Below, in pieces: positions 1-11,775 of a stretch of DNA of 11,775 nt. The notes below the pieces were generated by a model. That model was not told where the DNA came from. It did not search any database and was given only the letters and a program-made list of their open reading frames with translations. Location of the stretch: NCBI GenBank assembly GCA_028565715.1, contig JAOXYC010199351.1:1-11775 (forward strand), given 5' to 3'. Origin of the DNA: Phoronis pallida. Taxonomy: Eukaryota > Phoronida > Phoronidae. A program made the position numbers and the translations under genes. Every line of letters begins with the position of its first letter. Position 1 is the stretch's first letter.

Positions 1-163
1 CAGAATTAATTCGGAATTCATCAATTTCATAAACATTGCATTGCACTTGCTGTTGATGCATTTGTTTAGCGAACTACTTATTTTTGCATATGACAAGATA
101 TAAACTGATCCACACTGACATTGTAATGATTAAAAAATTGTCATTTGTTTCATTTGGTTTCAG
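1..163 (+). other. CENPK intron, 3' part
   Basis: No frame here continues the CENP-K protein upstream of the exon starting at 164, so I read this as the 3' part of an intron cut by the window edge. It ends in a pyrimidine-rich acceptor (TTTGGTTTCAG, 153-163). A second possible acceptor (TTACAG) ends at 169 and would shorten the exon by two codons without changing frame. Confidence 0.6.
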
Positions 164-1243
164 TTACAGTTTGTTTCTACTCACTACCCACCACCTACTG
201 CAGAACAAACAGCTAAATGGAGACGTAGGGTATGTACATTTGATACTTTCGTTTGAATGTAAATTTCTAGGTTTTAATACCGTCTGCAGTGAACTTTGAA
301 AGAGTTCCATAAGTTGAAACGATTTAATATCAGTATAGCCATTACCGGAAACAATAAAGGGTTGATAAAAACGGTTAAAAGACAAAATCCAGTATAAAAC
401 ACTTATATTTTCAGAGTAAAATCTGGAACCACAAGGCAAAGTGATCAAGCCTTGTGGCGAAACTGTTTGGGATTTTACTCTGAAAACAGATTTATACCGG
501 ATTTCGTCTTTTAAACCGTTTTGAACAATCCCATAGAAGCTTGCAGTGGATTTGACATCTTCAATTTTTGAGAATTTTCCCATTGCATCTGGTGGGATAG
601 GTAGAATGTGAACTGATCTGTCAAAATAACATTGAAAAACCATAGGACTGGGCAAAGGCTCATTCTATGATGTTACAGAATCGAATGTCATTCAATAAAT
701 GTTTGTATAAGCTCCCCTTTTATTTGAGAACCTCTGTTTACAGAATCGTCGGGAGAGGGATGATGATATCAACCCTTTGGAACTCATACCATTAGAAACA
801 ATCTTGGAGGTTGGTGTTTATTCATTACCACAACTGTAACTTATATAACAGGATAAGACCATTGTTTATTGTTGTTTTTCAAACTTTTCATTGATTTATG
901 CTTTTTGTCAACATCCAAATTTGGATTTCCAGTCACCCTTTTTAATTATAGGGCTTAAAATCTATGCAGGAGGGACAAATAAATACTGCAAACCAGAATT
1001 GTAAACACAAGGAAAGAGAAGGTATGTATGTCTTGTACAGCTGTTCCATCATCGTATGATAATCTCTATTTATTTTCTTTGCAGGAGTTAATGAATAAAG
1101 CCATAGAGTCACCCCATGACCCATATATTGATGTGGAACCGGGTCACTGGCCGCCATATATTGAACTGTTATTACGCTGTGGAATTGCCTTGAAACATCC
1201 CGAGTTGGACAACAGAATCAAAATGACACCATATCATTACTGA
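164..1243 (+). CDS. CENPK: CENP-K, inner kinetochore protein; last three coding exons (5' partial)
   Basis: CENP-K is a subunit of the CENP-H/I/K/M group of the constitutive centromere-associated network, which helps load CENP-A and build the kinetochore. Three phase-0 exons are read: 164-229 (acceptor could be 169), 744-809 and 1085-1243 with stop TGA at 1241-1243. They give 96 residues, the C-terminal third of a family of about 270. Seen: a basic linker (KWRRR then NRRERDDD), a leucine-rich helix (LELIPLETILEELMNKAIE), and the closing block with PHDPY, WPPYIELLLR and CGIALKHPE. From memory, human CENP-K ends with the same blocks (VPHDPY, WPPYVELLLR, GIALRHPE), joined to its helix exactly as exon 2 joins exon 3 here. 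The intron-2 donor (GTTGGT) is weak. The N-terminal coiled-coil part lies off the left edge. Downstream, the last codons are repeated in an array. Confidence 0.93.
359..531. repeat. Imperfect foldback (inverted duplication) in a CENPK intron
   Basis: The left arm (about 359-437) and right arm (about 449-531) are diverged inverted copies. AAAACGGTTAAAAGAC at about 367-382 pairs with GTCTTTTAAACCGTTTT at about 506-522. TTTTCAGAGTAAAATC pairs with GATTTTACTCTGAAAA. CCACAAGGC (429-437) pairs with GCCTTGTGG (449-457). Small indels break the arms. I see no clear terminal repeats or target duplication, so this could be a degraded foldback transposon or a local inverted duplication. An open minus-strand frame with a non-ATG start runs right across it (about 655 to 164). 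Confidence 0.75.
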
Positions 1244-2103
1244 TGTTTATTACACAATATCGTCAGTGTGGAATAACTGTCCAACATCCGGTAGTCCCCC
1301 ATTATAAGTGTTCTGTGGATTGAAAATGTCCTGAAACACTCAGAGATGTACGACAGATTTAAAATGACACCATATCATTACTGAGGTTTATTACACAATA
1401 TCATCAGTGTGGAATTGCATTTCAACATCCTGGAGTGCCCCATCATAAGTGTTCTGTGGATTGAAAATGTCCTGAAACACTCAGAGATGTATGACAGATT
1501 TAAAATGACACCATATCATTACTGAGGTTTACTACACAATATCATCAGTGTGGAATTGCTTTCCAACATCTAGAAGTGCCCCATCGTAAGTGTTCTGTGG
1601 TTTGAAATTGCCCGAAACACTCAGAGATGTATGACAGATTTAAAATGACACCATATCATAACTGAGGTTTATTACACTTTATCGTCAGTGTGGAATAACT
1701 GTCCAACATCCAGTAGTCCCCCATTATAACTGTTCTGTGGATTAAAAATGTCCTGAAACACTCAGAGATGTATGACAGATTTAAAATGACACCATATCAT
1801 TACTGAGGTTCACTACACAATATCATCAATGTGGAAAAGCTATCCGACATTCAGGACTAGGAGTGCCCCATCATTGGTGTTCTGTGGTTTGAAATTGCAC
1901 CGAAACATTCAGAAGGATAAGAGAATCAAAATGACGCCACGTTATTGCTGATGCTTATCTTAAACTACATTATCAGTGTGGAATAGCTATGAATGGATTG
2001 TCCAGTGGTGCCCTATCATAACTTTCTGTGGTTTGTTAATGCTATAAATATCAAGAGATGGATTATAGAATCTATGAAATGACCTCATATCATTGCTGAT
2101 GTT
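1170..2103 (+). repeat. Tandem array of about 141 bp units derived from the CENPK terminal exon
   Basis: The block AAAATGACACCATATCATTA begins at 1220 (inside the CENPK last exon), 1361, 1502, 1642 (last base changed) and 1783. Diverged versions follow at 1928 (AAAATGACGCCACGTTATTG) and about 2076. The spacing is 141, 141, 140, 141, 145 and about 148 bp. The first unit is the real coding tail ending KMTPYHY-stop. Later units keep a readable remnant in the same frame, LKHSEMYDRFKMTPYHY-stop, and the last two end KMTPRYC-stop and YEMTSYHC-stop. Each unit also has a second half beginning CAGTGTGGAAT that resembles the exon's CTGTGGAATTGCC (codons CGIA), suggesting a two-part unit. The three clean inner copies are closest to each other; the distal ones are older or less homogenised. 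Being just past the stop, the array would lie in the 3' UTR. Confidence 0.93.
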
Positions 2104-2237
2104 TAGAGCTGTGACTGGTGCCGAGTAATGCTGCTAAGCTATGGAGAACATTAAACTAAAGGATGTAAACAAAGACAAATCTTCTAGAAATGTTACTGAC
2201 GTCAAGCTGTATTTCAGTGGCAGTGTTGGAGCCAATT

Positions 2238-2275
2238 CCCACGGTCAACATGAAAACCCACGGTCAACATGAAAA
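2238..2275. repeat. 19 bp perfect tandem duplication
   Basis: CCCACGGTCAACATGAAAA occurs twice back to back, at 2238-2256 and 2257-2275, with no mismatch. This indicates a recent slippage or microduplication in the CENPK 3' flank. Confidence 0.95.
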
Positions 2276-2495
2276 CTTATACAGATTCATGCGAGACGCT
2301 ATGTAAGACAGCTTGTGTAAGCTTGGTTCATGGTTCCTAATCATTACTTTCAGACCCTATAAATTTGGTTGATGTCCGTTTTATGACTTTCAACTTTTTG
2401 CCAGTGTAGATTTGGGACAAAAACTATAATATTATTATAACTTCATAAGTTTTTGTAGCCTCTTTTAAAATGTTCTGCATGAACGATGTTTTAAT

Positions 2496-2501
2496 AATAA
2501 A
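2496..2501 (+). terminator. Candidate CENPK polyadenylation signal AATAAA
   Basis: A canonical AATAAA is followed within about 10 bp by a T-rich stretch (CGCTGTTTTTCATT). It is 1.25 kb past the CENPK stop, so use of this site would place the whole tandem array in the 3' UTR. No transcript evidence is available and other signals are possible. Confidence 0.4.
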
Positions 2502-2677
2502 CGCTGTTTTTCATTAATACAAAATTATTTATTATCCAAAATGTTTTTCTTTGCACTATTATTCCTACATTGTGTTATAAACAAAATTAATAGACCAAAC
2601 ACATAGTGAGATCTGCACCAATAAAACAAAAACCTTATCTTATTTATGACAAATTAATGTTTAATAGTATGGAAACA

Positions 2678-3035
2678 TTAAACGCATACATCGCTACTTA
2701 TGAATGTAGAATTATCAATTATTGAAATACAACATTTTCATCCATTTCGTTTACACAGTTTGATCATTTCTCGCTGCCAATTCGTGTTACTACCTTCATT
2801 CTTTAATGAAAACACAAAGTTAATACGTTACAGTTTATCTCAGTTATCTTGACACCCCGTCAAGATATTTCATCAAGTCACATAGGCTGCCTGTATAGAG
2901 ATTTAAGGAAGAAGCAAAGGTAGTTATTCGTTCAGATGAATGTAAGAATGCAATTTGTGACAACAATTCAAATGCAATTTGCCTCATTCAATAGTTGATA
3001 ATTTCACATTTGTAAGTAGCGATGTTTGACTTTAA
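2678..3035 (+). mobile_element. TTAA-flanked MITE, family 1 copy 1
   Basis: This non-coding element of about 350 bp is bounded by TTAA at 2678-2681 and 3032-3035. Its ends are imperfect inverted repeats of roughly 45-50 bp: the left end reads CATACATCGCTACTTATGAA, and the right end, read inward on the other strand, gives a matching ...ATCGCTACTTACAAATG. It shares blocks such as ACAGTTTGATCATTT, TACTACCTTCATTCTTTA and AGATATTTCATCAAGTC with three other copies in this window. A TTAA duplication is typical of the piggyBac superfamily, but the palindromic TTAA also fits a three-base TTA/TAA duplication. It lies between the convergent 3' ends of CENPK and UXT. Confidence 0.92.
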
Positions 3036-3245
3036 ATAATGCCCTTCCAAACTCTCATCAAAACTCCTAAGTCTTCACCACTACTGTTCTTCTTTAGCTT
3101 AAAAACATTTAATAATAACTTTAACATTTCTCTAGCATTTGACAAATTGGCTGTTTCCTGCGACGGGTTGTGATATGCTTGCAGTCAATTTATTGATTTC
3201 TAAGTTGATTGAACCTCTAGAGCCTCTGAGAATTGATGTCGGATG
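3036..3245. other. UXT 3' flank / 3' UTR
   Basis: This short stretch lies between MITE copy 1 and the UXT stop codon. It holds a minus-strand AATAAA (3194-3189) and no coding exon. The UXT 3' UTR probably ends here, making the CENPK and UXT transcription units convergent. Confidence 0.5.
3189..3194 (-). terminator. Candidate UXT polyadenylation signal AATAAA
   Basis: The plus strand reads TTTATT, which is AATAAA in the UXT direction, about 50 bases after the UXT stop. That would give a very short 3' UTR, plausible for this small housekeeping gene. It rests on position and motif only. Confidence 0.4.
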
Positions 3246-5159
3246 TCATGAAAAAATGTCTCTCGCTGCTGTTTCTGGCTGTTCTTGAATTTGCTGAATT
3301 TCTTTTAAACCCTGCAATACATTTATTGTATTAACATAAGAAATTCATTTGCTATTAGAGAAGTATAATTATAGCCAATATTGAGACTGATGGTAGAAGC
3401 AATAATAATCAGTTTTCTTTCAACTAGTGAAAGATAAAAACAAATTGCAATGAAAATCATTGTTCTCATTCTACTCTAAAAAGATTGAAAAATAACTTGT
3501 GTTGGACCAAACATAATTATTTCAGGATCGAAAAGGCATTGAGGAACACATTCAAATTAATTTGTGGAGCCAGAAATGAAATATTCCAAGTATGGTGCAT
3601 GCAGTGCTAAATAATTATTATGCAAGTTTCGGTCAGTACCTCTAATACTAGTCGAATGTGGGCTTTGACAGATGCAGACTGAGATGTGAGTGACTCGCTC
3701 CTAGTTGTGAGTATCTTTGTCTTTTTACTTATAAATTCTAGTGCTTCATTTAGTGTAAACTCTGGATAAAATCCATAGCCTACATGGACACAGATTTTTG
3801 AAGTATCGGATCTGAAAGCAAAAAAACATATTTTACAAAATGTAAGACGCTATTTCATTTGGTAACAGCTAATCAATGTCGTACCAAACAAAGAAGAAAG
3901 ATACAATTCAGAATTCTTTTGCTTTTAAATTTGTTACATGTACGTTAACAGCGACCATTGCATGTACCTTTCTGGAGTTTGTTAAAACATTTATATGTTA
4001 TAATATAATCTGAATGAAAACAACAATTTGTCACCCTGTATTAAGTATTTGACAATGGTGCTTGGAAACAGTTGTTATTTTTATTCAGATTAAAATAACT
4101 TTAATTTGTGACAAACCTTTTTGGAAAGATTAAAGATGCATATACGGATCAGTTAAACGCGTACATCATTACTTACAAATGTTGAATAATCAATTATTGA
4201 AATACGACGTTTTCATCCGTTTCTTTAACACAGTTTGATCATTTTTCGTTGCCAATATGTACTACCTTCATTCTTTATTGATAACACAAAGTTCATGCAT
4301 TACAGTTGATCTCAGTTATCTAGTCTCCCTCAAGATATTTCATCAAGTCGCATAGGCCGCCTAGTATAAGATTTCCGGAAGAAGCGAAGCTAGTTATTCG
4401 TTCAGGTGAATGTTAGGATGCAATGTGTCACAAAAATCCAACGTAATTGACCTCATTCAATAGTTGATAATTTCACATTTCGTAAGTAGTGATGTACACC
4501 TTTAAACATTCACTTACACATTTGCATTGACATAAAAATTGCAACCCAGGTCCACTTTGGTTTTCAAAACATCTCCAGGGTGATGTGTTTCCTATAAATA
4601 AAAAAGTAATGTATGTATGTATTCAGGATTATTGAACATGATCAAATTATTCTTGGCAACTTTTCACTGTCATAAAATTCGATGAGTTATGAAAAACGTT
4701 TATACTAACCTGTATTTTTTCTATAGTGCTTTTTAGTTGGAGGTATTCTGCAGTCTGTGAATAAATTTTATCTCTTTCATCCAATATATTCCTGAAAATA
4801 CAAGTCAACTTACATTTTTTTCATATACCAACACTGACCTGGCCCTTAGCTGGTGCCAGGCAGTGGCAGTAGAGCGGGTAGTTGACAATCAAGCCCAAGT
4901 AACAGTAGCTGTGGGACGGGATCTTTCCTGTCTATAGATTAAATAGATTGAGTGCGGACAGTAGAGGGATGTGGTGGTTGACTTGTTCATTGATTATTAC
5001 TAAGAAACACGGTGTTCTATTTTTAACACTGAATATGTTTGTGATAAATACATTTAAATTTGAAATTATGAAGTCAACAACTTACTCTAAATCCTTCTTT
5101 AACCTTTCATTGATGAAACTTTCGTATTCCTCAACTTTTTGAGGAACAACTCCCGCCAT
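3246..5159 (-). CDS. UXT: UXT, alpha-class prefoldin-like protein (complete, five exons)
   Basis: UXT is a small prefoldin-like subunit that works with URI1 and the R2TP co-chaperone set and acts as a transcription cofactor. Exons on the minus strand are 5159-5086, 4791-4710, 4591-4518, 3811-3640 and 3311-3246 (stop TGA), all GT-AG, giving 155 residues against 157 in human. Seen: an N-terminal coiled-coil half (YESFINERLKKDLE, then RDKIYSQTAEYLQL at about residues 31-44). Next comes the beta-hairpin core VDLGCNFYVNANVSDTSKI (65-83) and VGYGFYPEFTLNEAL (87-101), then a C-terminal helix (VKAHIRLVLEGLKEIQQIQ). From memory, human UXT matches these blocks in the same order (RDKVYEQLAKYLQL, VDLGCNFFVDTVV, LGYGFFLELTLAEAL). 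I chose the ATG at 5159 for its AAAATGG context and fit to family length. An in-frame ATG at 5210 would add 17 residues (MIFLEPEGNPQESPKSK) and cannot be excluded. Head to head with EMC3. Confidence 0.95.
4153..4505 (+). mobile_element. TTAA-flanked MITE, family 1 copy 2, in UXT intron 3
   Basis: TTAA at 4153-4156 and 4502-4505 bounds an element that aligns along its whole length with copies 1 and 4. Its ends GTACATCATTACTTACAAATG and CATTTCGTAAGTAGTGATGTAC form the terminal inverted repeat. It shares subfamily features with copy 4 (CAATGTGTCACAAAAAT, CTAGTCTCC). It lies opposite in orientation to UXT transcription, and its right end is only about 11 bp inside the intron from the exon 3 donor. 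Confidence 0.93.
4820..4980. other. GC-richer block in UXT intron 1, unidentified
   Basis: This stretch is visibly richer in G and C than its surroundings (for example TGGCCCTTAGCTGGTGCCAGG around 4839-4860). It contains AGAGCGGGTAG, and a box-A-like tRNA-SINE start came to mind. I cannot find a convincing box B (GGTTCRANNCC) or a target duplication. It may be an old repeat fragment; nothing coding is supported. Confidence 0.3.
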
Positions 5160-5381
5160 TTTGCTTTTAGGGGATTCCTGGGGATTCCCTTCTGGTTCTA
5201 AAAATATCATTATCACACAGACATCTAGTTTACTTTTTTGATGTGACAGAAATATCTTATTGCACTTTTGTTTTAGAAAAAATCAATTCATTTCATTACT
5301 GCAGTTGATTTCTATAAAAAATTACATTAAAAAAATTGTATTAGCTTACCATTTTTGTCACTAGAGGGCGACAAACTCAAA
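5160..5381. promoter_or_regulatory. Shared bidirectional UXT/EMC3 promoter region
   Basis: The UXT and EMC3 start codons are 222 bp apart and divergent, so both 5' UTRs and core promoters must fit here unless unseen 5' exons exist. There is no TATA box at a convincing distance. Each start codon sits in the same ten bases, AAAATGGCGG, matching the YY1 core (AANATGGCGG) and close to the TISU translation-initiator consensus used by genes with very short 5' UTRs. A CTCF-core-like motif lies just upstream of the EMC3 ATG. On the UXT strand, TTTTTAG (about 5205-5199) could be an acceptor for a 5'-UTR intron. Confidence 0.75.
5358..5371 (+). promoter_or_regulatory. CTCF-core-like motif next to the EMC3 start
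   Basis: TCACTAGAGGGCGA matches the CTCF core consensus CCASYAGRKGGCRS at 12 of 14 positions by eye (first and last bases differ). It lies 11 bp upstream of the EMC3 ATG in the shared promoter. Binding is inferred from the motif only. Confidence 0.45.
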
Positions 5382-10527
<5,146 letters not shown>

Positions 10528-10655
10528 GTCTGCAATTTGTCCGTATCTTAGTGTTAAATTACCTTTTGCAATTTTTAATGTATTTTGGTCCCGTTATCTT
10601 CACTAAATGTTCTGAATAATGATACGGGAATTATAATTCTGTTCAACATTTTACT

Positions 10656-10661
10656 ATTAAA
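10656..10661 (+). terminator. Candidate EMC3 polyadenylation signal ATTAAA at the MITE boundary
   Basis: ATTAAA is the second most common polyadenylation hexamer. Here it lies 129 bases past the EMC3 stop and is created by the TTAA target site plus the first bases of MITE copy 4. An AATAAA at 11464-11469 is an alternative, about 0.8 kb further on. No transcript evidence is available. Confidence 0.3.
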
Positions 10662-11006
10662 GACGTACATCGTTACTTACGAATGTCGAATTATTGAAAT
10701 ACGCGTTTTCATCCATTTCTTTAACACAGTTTGATCATTTTTGGTTGCCAATATGTGTTACTACCTTCATTCTTTATCGATAACACAAAGCTCATACGTT
10801 ACAGTTGATCTCAGTTAGCTAGTCTCCTTCCAAGATATTTCATCAAGTCGCATAGGTCGCCTAATATAGAGATTTCTGGAAGGAGCGAAGCTAGTTATTC
10901 GTTCAGGTGTATGTGAGGATGCAATGTGTCACAAAAATTCCAATGTAATTGACCTCATTCAATAGTTGATAATTTCACATTCGTTAGTAGCGATGTACAC
11001 CTTTAA
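10657..11006 (+). mobile_element. TTAA-flanked MITE, family 1 copy 4, in the EMC3 3' flank
   Basis: TTAA at 10657-10660 and 11003-11006 encloses an element with ends AGACGTACATCGTTACTTAC and, read inward from the right, AGGTGTACATCGCTACTAAC. It has the full internal structure, including AGATATTTCATCAAGTCGCA, and shares subfamily features with copy 2 (CTAGTCTCC, CAATGTGTCACAAAAAT). It starts 129 bp after the EMC3 stop, probably inside or at the end of the 3' UTR. Confidence 0.93.
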
Positions 11007-11703
11007 ATGTTCTGTCGAATGTTTTTCCTTATTCTGTGTAGGATCTTTATTTACAAAGTGAACTATTTTTGCCGTTTGTGTTTATAGTAGACCATGCATA
11101 GACTGGGCATATCAAAGGACAAGGGTTTTTTGGTCTAAAATATACGTTTACCCTGAGACTATCAAATAAGAAAAATCCTGGACTTAAATCGGTTGATTAA
11201 GATAGTGTCTGTTATGCTAGACCAGTATATGTATGGTAAACTGTTAGTAGGGTAACATTTTAACATCTTTTCACTTTTAATTTAAGGTAAGAATAGGTCA
11301 TTCCCATTTATATTAAATCATGTGACACCACTTGTATACAATAACATGTCATTGTGAAAAATGAATGTTCAATCCTCAAATTTCAAAGCAGTTCGTCAGC
11401 CATTGTGTTTATATTTTGTTGTTGTACAAAATGTTCACGTGTAACTTATTTCATTAAGAAAAAAATAAAAATATAATTAAAAACATTTTTTTATTTTTAA
11501 TATCTTCAAAAGCATGTCTGTTTGCATGTGACAAGTTCAACAGATAAACACAAATAACACTGGCATATTCAATATACTATAGCAAAAATATACAGCAAAT
11601 ATGTACAGCAAAAATAATATGACAATCGTGTGATTGTTGATGCCAAAATGATATTTACATGATAGTGTTATTTTCAAAAATTGTTTTTATTCCTTTCCAT
11701 TAA
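11007..11703. other. AT-rich intergenic or 3' UTR region
   Basis: No coding exon, RNA gene or strong repeat is visible. An A/T-only tract with AATAAA (11464-11469) followed by T-runs (about 11458-11505) could be an alternative EMC3 polyadenylation region. Near 11577-11615 ACAGCAAAAATA-like units occur a few times as a minor simple repeat. Confidence 0.5.
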
Positions 11704-11775
11704 AGATACGGTCTCCTTGTTGGTGAGGATCTGGGGTCAAAATTCAAATCAACTAGAAATTTTGTGTATGAGTCC
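11704..11775 (-). mobile_element. MITE family 2, second copy, cut by the window edge
   Basis: AGATACGGTCTCCTTGTTGG opens a stretch that continues with TCTGGGGTCAAAATTCAAAT and GTGTATGAGTCC. It matches, on the opposite strand, the right arm of the copy at 8019-8447 across its whole visible 72 bases with only a few differences. It is therefore in reverse orientation to that copy, and its other end lies outside the window. Confidence 0.85.

Larger units (their letters stand above)
2104..2677. other. CENPK 3' flank, AT-rich spacer
   Basis: No open frame or splice-supported exon is visible here. It contains a short perfect duplication (2238-2275) and a candidate polyadenylation signal (2496-2501). 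The rest is AT-rich single-copy sequence with nothing recognisable, up to the MITE at 2678. Confidence 0.6.

Noticed and set aside
84-299. Short plus-strand open frame over the first CENPK exon
   Set aside because: It is in a different frame from the CENP-K match (LQFVSTHYPPPT) and spans the intron acceptor and donor.
952-1021. Apparent extra CENPK exon (acceptor TTATAG, 23 open codons starting GLKSMQEG, donor GTATGT)
   Set aside because: Its donor leaves phase 1, which would shift the last exon into a stop. Direct joining of 744-809 to 1085-1243 reproduces the CENP-K family sequence without a gap.
942-1157. Minus-strand open frame opposite the CENPK last exon
   Set aside because: It is the antisense shadow of a real exon and its intron, with no recognisable features.
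1361-2092. Array units as alternative CENPK terminal exons
   Set aside because: The units keep only the last codons and stop. No unit retains the splice acceptor together with the PHDPY and WPPY blocks needed for a functional last exon.
4833-4935. Possible tRNA gene or tRNA-derived SINE in UXT intron 1
   Set aside because: There is some box-A-like sequence but no box B, no cloverleaf pairing that I can build, and no target duplication.
4948-5142. Plus-strand open frame over UXT exon 1
   Set aside because: It is antisense to the true UXT first exon, and the rest is intron sequence.

Overview
This is AT-rich, intron-containing nuclear DNA from an animal. Three genes can be read by splicing short exons together: the 3' end of CENPK (+ strand, entering from the left edge), a complete UXT (- strand) and a complete EMC3 (+ strand). 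The introns obey GT-AG and the proteins are close to their vertebrate counterparts in length and motif order. The short exons, introns of 0.1-0.9 kb and heavy load of small non-autonomous DNA transposons suggest an invertebrate. I cannot name the species or phylum from the sequence.

Layout. Bases 1-1243 hold the last three coding exons of CENPK, with a 0.17 kb foldback in one intron. From about 1170 to 2103 a roughly 141 bp tandem array runs on directly from the CENPK stop codon. Its units are decayed copies of the CENPK terminal coding sequence. Bases 2104-3245 are a tail-to-tail spacer between CENPK and UXT, with a TTAA-flanked MITE (copy 1) in it. UXT occupies 5159-3246 in five exons and carries MITE copy 2 in its third intron. 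UXT and EMC3 are head to head: their start codons are 222 bp apart and each sits in the same AAAATGGCGG context. EMC3 runs from 5382 to 10527 in eight exons. Its introns hold MITE copy 3 (inverted), a second MITE family, a nearly perfect 217 bp foldback with CACAGTG termini and a GTAAT target duplication, and several palindromes. MITE copy 4 lies just past the EMC3 stop. The right edge cuts through a second member of the other MITE family.

The three genes serve different cell machines: the inner kinetochore (CENP-K), the URI/R2TP-associated prefoldin-like complex (UXT) and the ER membrane protein insertase (EMC3). They are neighbours, not a pathway. The only plausible functional link is the shared UXT/EMC3 promoter. 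What stands out most is the 3'-UTR array made from CENPK's own last codons, the four-copy TTAA MITE family with two apparent subfamilies, the Transib-like foldback, and a group of CTCF-core-like motifs around the UXT/EMC3 promoter.
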